Part shown: one piece after another, positions 43,001 through 51,017 of the stretch
How positions within the stretch are numbered: position 1 is the first letter of the stretch
Layout of the letters: each line of letters begins with the position of its first letter
NCBI RefSeq assembly: GCF_016863555.1
Contig: NZ_BOPC01000053.1
Location: forward strand, 1-63,882
Origin: Micromonospora qiuiae
GTDB lineage: Bacteria; Actinomycetota; Actinomycetes; Mycobacteriales; Micromonosporaceae
DNA: 63,882 nucleotides
Direction of reading: 5' to 3'
Position numbers and translations under genes: made by a program
Notes under the pieces: model-generated
Databases searched by the model: none
What the model saw: only the letters and a program-made list of their open reading frames with translations
Told to the model about the DNA's origin: nothing

Positions 43001-44137
43001 GTGGCGGACTGGCTGACGGCGCTGGACCGCCGTGCCGAACTGCGGGCGAAGGCGGGGCTGACCCGCCGGCTGCACCCGCGCGGCGCCGACGACGCCGTGG
43101 TCGACCTGGCCGGCAACGACTACCTGGGCCTGGCCACGCATCCCGAGGTGGTCGCCGTCGCGGCGAAGGCCCTGTCGGAGTACGGGCTGGGCGCGACCGG
43201 GTCGCGACTGGTGCGTGGCTCGACGTACGCCCATCATGCTCTGGAGGACACCCTGGCCGGCTGGCTCGGCACCGAGCGGGCGCTGGTCTTCTCCTCCGGC
43301 TACCTGGCCAACGTCGGGGCGGTTCGCGCGCTGGTGCGGCCCCGCACCCTGCTGGTCTCCGACGCGCACAACCACGCGTCGCTGATCGACGGCTGCCGGG
43401 TCTCCGGTGCCGAGACGGTCGTCACCCCACACGCCGACGTCGCCGCGGTCGCCGCGGCCCTGGCCGCCGCGCCCGGTCGCCCGGCGGTGGTGGTCACCGA
43501 GTCGGTCTTCTCGGTCGACGGTGACCTGGCCCCGCTGGCCCGGTTGCACGCCGTCGCCCGGCAGCACGGGGCGGTGCTCCTCGTCGACGACGCGCACGCG
43601 CTCGGCGTGACCGGCCCGGCCGGAGCCGGCGCGGTGGCCGCCGCCGGGCTGGCCGGGGAGCCGGACGTCGTGGTCACCGCCACCCTGTCCAAGGCTCTGG
43701 GCGGCGCGGGCGGCGTGGTGGCCGGTCCGGCCGGGTACGTCCGGCACCTGGTGGAGACCGCCCGGACTTTCATCTACGACACCGCCCTGCCGCCGGCGGT
43801 GGCCGCCGGGGTGCACGCCGCCGTGGAGCTGGCTCGGGCCGGCGACGACCTGCGTGCCGAACTGGCCGAGCGCGCCGACCTCGCGGCCAGCCGGCTACGG
43901 GCCGCCGGGCTGGAGGTCTCCGCCCCGGACGCCGCCGTCGTCTCGGTGACCGCGCCCACCCCCGAGGCGGCCACCGCCTGGGCCGCCGCCTGTCGGGATC
44001 GGGGAGTCGCGGTCGGCTGCTTCCGCCCGCCCTCCACCCCGGACAGTCGCTCGCGACTGCGGCTGACCATCGGCGCGGGGGCGCCCCGGGCGGACTTCGA
44101 ACGTGCCCTGGAGGTCATCGTGGAATGTGCCCCATGA
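43001..44137 (+). CDS. bioF: 8-amino-7-oxononanoate synthase BioF
   Basis: 378 aa from the GTG at 43001 (GGAGGCGAGG directly upstream). PLP-dependent alpha-oxoamine synthase: 'VDLAGNDYLGLATHPEV', 'GSRLVRGSTYAHHALE', 'VSDAHNHASLIDG', 'LLVDDAHALGVTGPAG', and the PLP lysine K231 in 'TATLSKALGGAGGVV'. It condenses pimeloyl-ACP/CoA with alanine in biotin synthesis. It overlaps bioD by ATGA. No bioA (DAPA aminotransferase) is seen in this window. Confidence 0.94.
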   Translation: MADWLTALDRRAELRAKAGLTRRLHPRGADDAVVDLAGNDYLGLATHPEVVAVAAKALSEYGLGATGSRLVRGSTYAHHALEDTLAGWLGTERALVFSSGYLANVGAVRALVRPRTLLVSDAHNHASLIDGCRVSGAETVVTPHADVAAVAAALAAAPGRPAVVVTESVFSVDGDLAPLARLHAVARQHGAVLLVDDAHALGVTGPAGAGAVAAAGLAGEPDVVVTATLSKALGGAGGVVAGPAGYVRHLVETARTFIYDTALPPAVAAGVHAAVELARAGDDLRAELAERADLAASRLRAAGLEVSAPDAAVVSVTAPTPEAATAWAAACRDRGVAVGCFRPPSTPDSRSRLRLTIGAGAPRADFERALEVIVECAP

Positions 44138-44862
44138 CGGATCCGTGGCGGGGAGCGGTCCTGGTCACCGGGACCGACACCGAGGTCGGCAAGACGGTGG
44201 TGACCGCGGCGATCACGGCCGCCGCGCAGGCGGCGGGGTTGCGGGTCGCGGTGGTCAAACCCGGCCAGACGGGTACGGCCACCGGTGCGCCCGGCGACGT
44301 CGAGGCGATCACCCGGTTGGCCGCCCCGATGACCGGCCGCACCCTGGCCAGCTTCCCCGATCCGCTCGCCCCGCTGGCCGCTGCCCGGGTGGCCGAGTTG
44401 CCGCCGTTGGAGCTGTATAACGCCGTCGACGCCGTCCGGGAGGAGGCCGACAAGCACGACCTGGTGCTGGTCGAGGGGGCCGGTGGGCTGCTCGTACCGA
44501 TGGGGCTGCGGCCCTCCGGGGCGCCCTGGACGGTGGCCGACCTGGCGGTCTCGCTGGGTGCCCCGGCGGTGGTGGTGGCCCGCGCCGGACTCGGCACCCT
44601 CAACCACACCGCGCTCACCCTGGAGGCGCTCGAGCGGCGGGCGGTGCCGGCCGGCGTGGTGATCGGCGCCTGGCCGGCCGGGCCGGAGCTGGTGCACTGG
44701 GCCAACCTGAGCGACCTGCTGCCGAACCTGCTCGGTGCCCTGCCGGCCGGCGCCGGGGCGATGGACCCGGGGGTGTTCCGGCGTTCCGCGCCGGGCTGGC
44801 TGACCCCGGCGCTGTACGGCGTGCTCGACGACTGGCGCGCCTGGGCCGACGAGATCAGCTGA
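44134..44862 (+). CDS. bioD: Dethiobiotin synthetase BioD
   Basis: 242 aa from the ATG at 44134 overlapping the bioF stop. P-loop 'VTGTDTEVGKTVVTAAI', 'VAVVKPGQTG', and 'LVLVEGAGGLLVPM' are the BioD signatures; 'VVVARAGLGTLNHTALTLEAL' follows. It closes the ureido ring using CO2 and ATP. The stop codon lies inside the palindrome that controls the next gene, so the two transcription units abut. Confidence 0.95.
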   Translation: MTDPWRGAVLVTGTDTEVGKTVVTAAITAAAQAAGLRVAVVKPGQTGTATGAPGDVEAITRLAAPMTGRTLASFPDPLAPLAAARVAELPPLELYNAVDAVREEADKHDLVLVEGAGGLLVPMGLRPSGAPWTVADLAVSLGAPAVVVARAGLGTLNHTALTLEALERRAVPAGVVIGAWPAGPELVHWANLSDLLPNLLGALPAGAGAMDPGVFRRSAPGWLTPALYGVLDDWRAWADEIS

Positions 44863-44901
44863 CTTTCGTCAGTGCCCGACCCGCCCCTGCGTCGCTAGCG
44901 T
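44859..44901 (+). promoter_or_regulatory. Palindromic operator and leaderless promoter of the two-component system
   Basis: CTGACTTTCGTCAG (44859-44872; a perfect CTGAC-N4-GTCAG) is followed 23 nt later by the -10-like TAGCGT (44896-44901). The GTG at 44909 begins 7 nt after it, the spacing of a leaderless transcript. The same palindrome followed by GTCAGTGCC stands before the ABC exporter genes at 48917-48930. Confidence 0.7.
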
Positions 44902-44908
44902 GGCCACC

Positions 44909-46480
44909 GTGTGGATCAGTTGGCGGAGTCGCCCGAGCCGGGACGGGAGATCCGAGCGCCGACGCGACCTGTTGCTCTGGGCGGTGCTGGCGGCCCCGCT
45001 GGCGTACGCCGGGGCCGTCCCGCCACACTCCCGCCACAGCGTGGCGTCGCTGCTCGTCGGCCTCGGCCTGATCAGCGCCGCGGTCGCGGTCAGCCGGCGA
45101 CTGCCGCTGGCCGCCCTGCTCCTGGTGCTGCTCGGCACGCTGCTGGACGGCAACTTCGTCTTCGCCGTTCCGGTGCTCAGTTACCTGGCCGGGCGTCGCA
45201 GCCCCCGTACGATGCCGGTGGCCGTGGCGTTCGTGGTGATCGCGGCCGGCGGCACGGTGCTCAACCTCGCGCTGCTCGGCACCGGCCTGGCCACCTGGTT
45301 CCTGCTCGCCACGGTGCTGCTCTTCGCCGGGGTCTTCCCCTGGTTGGTCGGCCGGTACCGGCGACAACAGGCCGCCCTGATCGATGCTGATCGCCGCTAC
45401 GAGCAGGCCCGCGCAGACGAGCGGCAGGGCGCGGCGGACCGGATCCGGTTGCGCGAGCGGGCCCGCATCGCGCAGGAGATGCACGATTCGCTCGGGCACG
45501 CGCTGAGCCTGATCGCCCTGCGCGCCGCCGCGCTGGAACTCGCCGACGGCCTCGATCCCCGGCACCGCGCCGCCGCCGGTGAACTGCGGGCCAGCGTCGC
45601 CGCGGCGACCGAGCGGCTGCACGGGATCATCGGGGTGCTCCGGGAGGAGACCGACCCGGTCACCACCCGCCCCGCCGGGGAAAGCATCGCCGACCTGGTC
45701 GACGGCGCCCGGGAGGCCGGCATGGCGGTGCGGCTGGACCTGCCGGACGTACCGCCGGCTCTGCCGGAGTTGACGGCGCACGCCGCGTACGGGCTGGTCC
45801 GCGAGGCGCTGACCAACGCCGCCCGGTACGCGCCCGAGGCCGAGGTGACGGTCAGCCTGGTCCGGCGGGTGGACGGTATGGAGGTCGAGGTGGTGAACGA
45901 GCCGCCGCCGGCCGGTGCGCTGCCGGGACCGCCCACCACCGGCTCCGGTCTGCTCGCCCTGGCCGAACGGGTCCGGCTCGCCGGTGGCTCGCTGGACACC
46001 GGCGCCCGCCCGGAGGGCGGCTTCGCCGTACGGGCCCGGCTACCCGTGCCGGCCCCCACCGCTACCGCCGCAACCGCCCCGACCAACCTGTGCGATGCGG
46101 CTGACCTGCCCGGCCCGACCGACTCGGGCGCTGCTGCCAGCTCGCACCCGGTCGGCGCGGCGGCCCGCCGGCGGGTCCGGCGCAGCCTGCTGGTGGCGCT
46201 CGGCGCACCGGTCGGCCTCGCACTGGCGCTGTCGCTGATCTACTACCCGGTCGCCACCGTCGGCGCGGTGCTGGACCGGAGCACCTTTGAGGAACTGCCG
46301 GTGGGGGCAGCCCGGGGCGACCTGGTCGGCCTGCCGCCCCGGCAGATCGACCGGCCCGCCGGGGCGCGGCCGGACTGCGAGTACTACACCGACGGAGGCA
46401 CCTTCCCGCTGACCCAGCCGACGTGGCGGTTGTGCTTCGCGGGTGGGCGGCTGGTCAGCAAGGAGCGGATCAACGAATGA
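44909..46480 (+). CDS. NarL-type sensor histidine kinase
   Basis: 523 aa from the GTG at 44909, preferred because it fits a leaderless start (-10 TAGCGT 7 nt upstream); a GTG at 44900 is also in frame. Five or so membrane segments lie in residues 20-150. The HisKA_3 phosphoacceptor H192 is in 'RARIAQEMHDSLGHALSL'; the HATPase_c region is 'GLVREALTNAARYAPEAEVTV' to 'GSGLLALAERVRLAGGSL'. Unusually, after the ATPase domain there is an extra membrane helix ('LLVALGAPVGLALALSLIYYPVATVGAV') and a roughly 75-residue extracytoplasmic tail with two Cys. It overlaps the regulator gene by ATGA. Confidence 0.9.
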   Translation: MWISWRSRPSRDGRSERRRDLLLWAVLAAPLAYAGAVPPHSRHSVASLLVGLGLISAAVAVSRRLPLAALLLVLLGTLLDGNFVFAVPVLSYLAGRRSPRTMPVAVAFVVIAAGGTVLNLALLGTGLATWFLLATVLLFAGVFPWLVGRYRRQQAALIDADRRYEQARADERQGAADRIRLRERARIAQEMHDSLGHALSLIALRAAALELADGLDPRHRAAAGELRASVAAATERLHGIIGVLREETDPVTTRPAGESIADLVDGAREAGMAVRLDLPDVPPALPELTAHAAYGLVREALTNAARYAPEAEVTVSLVRRVDGMEVEVVNEPPPAGALPGPPTTGSGLLALAERVRLAGGSLDTGARPEGGFAVRARLPVPAPTATAATAPTNLCDAADLPGPTDSGAAASSHPVGAAARRRVRRSLLVALGAPVGLALALSLIYYPVATVGAVLDRSTFEELPVGAARGDLVGLPPRQIDRPAGARPDCEYYTDGGTFPLTQPTWRLCFAGGRLVSKERINE

Positions 46481-47241
46481 GCATTCCATCGGAGCCGGTC
46501 CGGGTGCTGCTGGCCGACGACGAGGCGATGATCCGGGCAGGGGTTCGGGCGATCCTGGCCACCGACCCGGGCATCGAGATCGTCGCCGAGGCCGGCGACG
46601 GCCGGACCGCCGTCGAACTGGTCCGCGCCCACCGGCCCCGGCTGGCCCTGCTGGACATCCGGATGCCGAGGCTGGACGGGCTCGCCGCCGCCGCCGAGAT
46701 TCGCCGGCTGGTGCCGCAGACGGCCACCGTCATGCTGACCACGTTCGGTGAGGACGACCACGTGGCCCGTGCGCTTGGCCACGGGGCCAGCGGTTTCCTG
46801 CTCAAATCCGGCGATCCACGCGAGCTGATCGCCGGGGTGCACGCGGTCGCCGGCGGCGGAGCGTACCTCTCGCCGACGGTGGCCCGCCGCGTGATCGAGC
46901 TGGGCGGCGACCGGGTCGCGCGCCGGCCGCTGGCCCGGGACCGGTTGGCCGGGCTGACCAACCGCGAAAGGGAGGTGCTGGGGCTGGTCGGGGCGGGACT
47001 GTCCAACGCCGAGATCGCCCGCCGGTTGTGCCTGGTCGAAGGCACCGTAAAGACCTACCTGACCAGCATCTTCACCCGGCTCGAGGTGCGTAACCGGGTG
47101 CAGGCGGCGATCCTCGCGTACGAGGCGGGGCTGGTCGAGCCGCTCGAGGAGAACCAGCCCCGCCCGCCCTCAGGCGTCGCGCCTGCGCAGCGCCGCTCGG
47201 CCGGCCAGCAGCGTCACGGCAGCCCAACCGGCGAGCAGTAG
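46477..47241 (+). CDS. NarL/LiaR-family response regulator
   Basis: 254 aa. Receiver domain: 'VLLADDEAMIRAGVRAIL', phosphoacceptor D60 in 'LALLDIRMPRLDG', 'MLTTFGEDDHVARAL', K in 'GFLLKSGDP'. LuxR-type HTH: 'LTNREREVLGLVGAGLSNAEIARRLCLVEGTVKTYLTSIFTRL'. The last about 24 residues form a Pro/Gln/Arg-rich tail and overlap the convergent permease gene by 72 nt. It probably binds the CTGAC-N4-GTCAG sites before its own operon and before the ABC exporter. Confidence 0.92.
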   Translation: MSIPSEPVRVLLADDEAMIRAGVRAILATDPGIEIVAEAGDGRTAVELVRAHRPRLALLDIRMPRLDGLAAAAEIRRLVPQTATVMLTTFGEDDHVARALGHGASGFLLKSGDPRELIAGVHAVAGGGAYLSPTVARRVIELGGDRVARRPLARDRLAGLTNREREVLGLVGAGLSNAEIARRLCLVEGTVKTYLTSIFTRLEVRNRVQAAILAYEAGLVEPLEENQPRPPSGVAPAQRRSAGQQRHGSPTGEQ

Positions 47242-47922
47242 CAGCCCGACGGCCGGTGGGTACGGCTCGCCGTCGCCGGCCAGGAAGTGCCGCCCGGCCT
47301 CGCCCGGGAAGACGTCGGCGACCCGGTGCAGCGCGGTGATGTCCGGCTCCCGCAACGACAGCGGCACGATCATCAACACGGCGAGGAGCACCGTCAGGGT
47401 GAGCACCGCGCTGCGCAGGACGGCGCCGAGCCCGAGCGCGAGGACACCGATCAACGCCAGGTAGCCGGCCAGCGCGACGACGTCGCGGAGCGTACCGGCC
47501 GCCGGGGCGGCACCCCACTCGCCCAGTACCGGCCCGGCGACCACCGCGCCGACCGCGCCCAGCAGCAGCCCGAGGCCGAAGGTCACGGTCGCGGTCACCG
47601 CCGCCTTGGCCAGCAGTACGCGGCCCCGCGACGGCGTGCACTGCAGGGTGGTACGAATGGTGCCGGTGGTGAACTCGCTCGTGATCGTCAGTAGCCCGAG
47701 GGCGAGCACGGCGTACTGGACCAGCTCCAGCGAGTCGATCAGGACGCTGCCGAGCGCGACCACCCCGGGGTCGTCACCCGGATCGTCGTTGGTGTTGTCG
47801 TTGGCGATGTAGATAGCCAACTGCCCGGCGGTCGCGGCCATCACCACCACCGCGGCGACCACCGTCCACCAGGTGCTGCGTACCGACCGGAGTTTCGTCC
47901 ACTCCGCGCGGATCGTGGTCAT
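47170..47922 (-). CDS. ABC-2 type exporter permease
   Basis: 250 aa. 'MTTIRAEWTKLRSVRSTWWTVVAAVVVMAAT' is the typical actinomycete ABC-2 permease start, and six hydrophobic segments follow, with 'SEFTTGTIRTTLQCTPSRGRVLLAKA' in the conserved cytoplasmic loop. The start overlaps the ATPase gene stop (ATGA). Its 3' end overlaps the response-regulator gene tail to tail. The substrate is unknown; control by the facing two-component system suggests antimicrobial or envelope stress export. Confidence 0.88.
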   Translation of the reverse strand: MTTIRAEWTKLRSVRSTWWTVVAAVVVMAATAGQLAIYIANDNTNDDPGDDPGVVALGSVLIDSLELVQYAVLALGLLTITSEFTTGTIRTTLQCTPSRGRVLLAKAAVTATVTFGLGLLLGAVGAVVAGPVLGEWGAAPAAGTLRDVVALAGYLALIGVLALGLGAVLRSAVLTLTVLLAVLMIVPLSLREPDITALHRVADVFPGEAGRHFLAGDGEPYPPAVGLLLLAGWAAVTLLAGRAALRRRDA

Positions 47923-48857
47923 GCCGACGCACCCCCCGTGCGGGCCGGTCGGGCCGCGTACTCGACGCGGTCGGCGGTCAGGGCCATGAAGGCCCGTTCC
48001 AGGGACGCCTCGTGCGACGCCAGTTCGTGCAGGGGCACCCCGAGTTCGTACGCCAGCTCGCCGATGCGCTCGGCGGTGGTGCCGGTGACGGTCAGCTCGT
48101 CCGTTCCGGCGGGCTCGACCACCGCTCCGGCGGCGGTCAGCCGATCGGCGACGGCGGCCAGCCCTTCCGGTCGCGGGCTGCGGACCCGCACGGCGACCCC
48201 GCTGTCCGCGATCACCTGAGCAGTCGGCGCGTCGGCGATCAGCCGGCCTCGGCCGAGCACCACCAGCCAGTCCGCGGTCTGCTGCATCTCGCTCATCAGG
48301 TGGCTGGAGATCAGCACTGTCCGGCCCTCGGCGGCCAGGGAGCGGGTCAGCTGCCGGATCCAGCGCACCCCGTCCGGGTCGAGGCCGTTGACCGGCTCGT
48401 CGAACATCAGCACCGGCGGGTCGCCGAGCAGGGCGCCGGCGATGCCGAGCCGCTGCCCCATGCCGAGCGAGAGTGCCCGAGCGGGTTTGGCCGCCGCCCG
48501 CTCGTCCAGTCCGACGGTGGCGAGGACCTCGTCGACCCGGCGTTCGGAGATGCCGTTGCTGGCGGCCATCGCGGACAGGTGGGCCCGGCCCGAGCGAGCG
48601 GGATGCACGGCCCGCGCGTCCAGCAGCGCGCCGATCTCGTGCAGCGGCCGGCGCAGCCGGTGGTACGGCCGCCCGCCGATCAGCGCTTGGCCGGCGGTGG
48701 GCCGGTCCAGTCCCAGGATCAGCCGCATGGTGGTCGACTTGCCGGCGCCGTTGGGTCCGAGGAATCCGGTGACCCGGCCGGGACCGATGTCGACGGTCAA
48801 CTCGTCGACGGCCGCGGTGTTTCCGAACCGCTTGGTCAACGTACGTAACGTGATCAT
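47919..48857 (-). CDS. ABC exporter ATP-binding protein
   Basis: 312 aa from the ATG at 48857, which lies 6 nt after a -10-like TACCGT and so fits a leaderless mRNA; the frame is open further up but without family residues. Walker A 'GFLGPNGAGKSTTMRLI', signature 'ALSLGMGQRLGIAGALLGDP', Walker B 'VLMFDEPVNGLDPDG', H-loop 'VLISSHLMSEMQ'. A C-terminal domain of about 90 residues of the DrrA/BcrA type follows. It pairs with the downstream permease. Confidence 0.93.
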   Translation of the reverse strand: MITLRTLTKRFGNTAAVDELTVDIGPGRVTGFLGPNGAGKSTTMRLILGLDRPTAGQALIGGRPYHRLRRPLHEIGALLDARAVHPARSGRAHLSAMAASNGISERRVDEVLATVGLDERAAAKPARALSLGMGQRLGIAGALLGDPPVLMFDEPVNGLDPDGVRWIRQLTRSLAAEGRTVLISSHLMSEMQQTADWLVVLGRGRLIADAPTAQVIADSGVAVRVRSPRPEGLAAVADRLTAAGAVVEPAGTDELTVTGTTAERIGELAYELGVPLHELASHEASLERAFMALTADRVEYAARPARTGGASA

Positions 48858-48863
48858 GTCCGG

Positions 48864-48930
48864 ACGGTAGGTCGGTCGGGGCCCGTCCCGCCGTGCCCGA
48901 AAGGCACCACCCGGCACTGACCTTTGTCAG
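48864..48930 (-). promoter_or_regulatory. Palindromic operator and leaderless promoter of the ABC exporter
   Basis: CTGACCTTTGTCAG (48917-48930) is again CTGAC-N4-GTCAG; read on the coding strand it is followed by TGCCGGG, matching the GTCAGTGCCCG seen before the histidine kinase. A -10-like TACCGT (coding strand, 48864-48869) ends 6 nt before the ATG at 48857. The operator lies about 47 nt upstream of the -10. Confidence 0.68.
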
Positions 48931-48941
48931 GGCCCGGCTTC

Positions 48942-48977
48942 TCCGTCGGGGTTGCCGGTTTCCGTCGGGGTTGCCGG
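48942..48977. repeat. 17-bp direct repeat downstream of the P450 gene
   Basis: TCCGTCGGGGTTGCCGG occurs at 48942-48958 and again at 48961-48977, just beyond the P450 stop codon. No dyad symmetry is seen, so it is not an obvious terminator. Confidence 0.8.
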
Positions 48978-48978
48978 C

Positions 48979-50163
48979 TCAGCGGCGGACGAGGAAGGCG
49001 TCGGGCATCCGGAAGGTGAGGTTGTCCGGGTACCGGGGCGGGCGTAGCACGCGCACGCCGGCCAGCAGCGGGGCGGTCTCGGCCACCACCGTCGCGGCCT
49101 CCATCCGGGCGAGTTGGTCGCCGACGCAGCGGTGCGCGCCCGCCCCGAAGGCAAGGTGCCGGCGTGATCCGCGTTGCCCCGGCCGGAATTCGTCGGGCGA
49201 GTCCACCGTCGCCGGGTCCCGCCCGGCCCCGGCCAGCCACAGCACGATGCTGGTGCCCGCCGCCACCGCCGTACCGCCCAGCGTGGTGTCCACGGCGGCC
49301 ATCCGCCGCCAGGTGACGATCGGCGGTTCCAGCCGCAGCCCCTCCTCGACCACGTCGGCGACCGCGACCGAGCCGTCGCGCAGCCCGGCGAGCACGGCCT
49401 GCTCCCCGGTGAGCCGGTGCATCAGCAGGGTGAGGAACTGCGAGGTGGTTTCCTGGCCGGCGACCAGCAGGAAGAACAGCGCGCCGACCACCACGTCGGG
49501 CGGGTGCCCGGCGGCGCGCAGTGCGGCGGCCAGGCCGCCGCCGGTGGTCGCGAACTCCCGCAGCAGCCGATGGAAGCGACCCACTTCGGCCGCGAGGGCC
49601 TGTTGCCGGCCGGCGTCCAGCGGCGCCCAGAACAGCTCCAGAGTCGCGCGGGCGAAGTCCTTCACCGCCGAGACCGGGGCGTCGGGCAGCTCGACCAGCC
49701 GGGCGAGGACGCGCAGCGGCAGGTCGGCGGCGAGGGCGGCGTGCAGGTCCACGGGTGCGCCGGTGGCCAGGGTGGCGTCCAGGGCGGCCACCCGGCGCCG
49801 GACCAGTGCCGCGAGCCAGTCCCGCTGGGCGGCCACCCGGGTCGGGTGCAGCGCGTCGGCGACCAGTGCCCGGATTCCCGGGTGGCTGGCGCCCCCGTTG
49901 TTGGCCAACGTCGGCGGCAGCCGGAACCGGTGCGCGGCGAGGATCCGCAGCGCGGCCACCGGCATCGGGGTGACCGCGTCCAGGGCGTTGTCCGGCCGGT
50001 ACGTCGCGGGGTCGGTGAGCACCCGGCGGACCAGCGCGTGCCGGGTCACCAGCAGGTGTTCGACGCCCACGTGGTCGGCGACGCGGACCACCTCGGGCCA
50101 CCGGGCGATGCCGCTGCCGGCCCCGGCGGCCGTGGGGGCCTGCTCCCAGCTGCGGAACAGCAC
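48979..50163 (-). CDS. Cytochrome P450
   Basis: 394 aa from the GTG at 50163, which lies 6 nt after TAGCGT (50170-50175, coding strand), again a leaderless pattern. The I-helix oxygen-binding motif is 'FFLLVAGQETTSQFL', the K-helix E-x-x-R is in 'VVEEGLRLEPPIVTWRR', and the heme loop is 'HLAFGAGAHRCVGDQLARME' with C346. It is a soluble bacterial class-I type. No ferredoxin or reductase gene is adjacent and no biosynthetic cluster is evident, so the substrate is unknown. Confidence 0.95.
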   Translation of the reverse strand: MLFRSWEQAPTAAGAGSGIARWPEVVRVADHVGVEHLLVTRHALVRRVLTDPATYRPDNALDAVTPMPVAALRILAAHRFRLPPTLANNGGASHPGIRALVADALHPTRVAAQRDWLAALVRRRVAALDATLATGAPVDLHAALAADLPLRVLARLVELPDAPVSAVKDFARATLELFWAPLDAGRQQALAAEVGRFHRLLREFATTGGGLAAALRAAGHPPDVVVGALFFLLVAGQETTSQFLTLLMHRLTGEQAVLAGLRDGSVAVADVVEEGLRLEPPIVTWRRMAAVDTTLGGTAVAAGTSIVLWLAGAGRDPATVDSPDEFRPGQRGSRRHLAFGAGAHRCVGDQLARMEAATVVAETAPLLAGVRVLRPPRYPDNLTFRMPDAFLVRR

Positions 50164-50172
50164 GGCGTCACG

Positions 50173-50841
50173 CTAGCCGGCCGGTTTCGGGCCTCCCGCG
50201 CGCAGTTGCCACACCGTGGTGCGCTTCACCCGTACGCTCTCCAGCGCCTCGCTGACCGGCACGTCGTAGACGGCGAGTTCGTCGAAACGGTCCCGGGGCA
50301 GGTAGGCCCGTCCGGGGTCGCCGACCAGCACCCGCGCCCCGGAGCGCACGGCGCGCAGCAGGAAACGCAGCACCCGGCCGGCCATCGCCTCGCTGTAGAA
50401 CACGTCTCCGGCGAGGACCACCTCGGCGTCGCCCGCGTCGCCGTCGAGGACGTCGCCGAGTTCGGCGTCGACGCGTACCCCATTGGCCTCGGCATTGAGC
50501 GCGACCGCCGCGACGGCCAGCTCGTCGATCTCCACTGCGCGCACGGCGGCGGCACCGGCCCGGGCCGCGGCGATGGCCACCAGGCCGGAGCCGGCGGCCA
50601 GGTCGAGCACCCGGCGCCCGGCGACCAGCTGCGGATGGTCGGTGACGTAACGGGCGAGTGCCTGACCGCCAGCCCAGGCGAAGGCCCAGAACGGCGGCGG
50701 TTGGTCGCTGCGGAACTGGCCCTCGGTCAGCTCCCACAGACCGATCGGCTCGTCCGCCTGGTGCAGCCGCACCTCGGGCACGAAGGCGACGGGCGCGAGC
50801 CGGGCGTGCAGCCGGACGAAGGCGGCGGAGAGTTCGGACAC
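50173..50841 (-). CDS. Class I SAM methyltransferase (ETFB-KMT/NNMT-like)
   Basis: 222 aa from the GTG at 50841 (an upstream CACAAT with 6-nt spacing could be a leaderless -10). 'PFWAFAWAGGQALARYV' is the family signature before the SAM site 'VLDLAAGSGLVAIAAARAGA', then 'AVEIDELAVAAVALNAEANG' and 'EVVLAGDVFYSEAMAGRVL'. It resembles small bacterial methyltransferases related to protein-lysine (ETFB) and nicotinamide N-methyltransferases. It ends 9 nt before the P450 start on the same strand, so the two may be co-transcribed. Confidence 0.85.
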   Translation of the reverse strand: MSELSAAFVRLHARLAPVAFVPEVRLHQADEPIGLWELTEGQFRSDQPPPFWAFAWAGGQALARYVTDHPQLVAGRRVLDLAAGSGLVAIAAARAGAAAVRAVEIDELAVAAVALNAEANGVRVDAELGDVLDGDAGDAEVVLAGDVFYSEAMAGRVLRFLLRAVRSGARVLVGDPGRAYLPRDRFDELAVYDVPVSEALESVRVKRTTVWQLRAGGPKPAG

Positions 50842-51017
50842 CGGCCGATTGTGCCCGGTGACCCGTGACGGCGTGTCGCGATTCGGCGGTGAGCGGTTCA
50901 CTACCGTACGTGAAAGCGGGCCTTTTGCTTGACGGTCCGTGCGAACACGCCCGTCTACCGGGTGCCTTCCGGCGCCCATAGCGTTGCCACTGGAGGCAAC
51001 CAACGGGAGGACGGATC

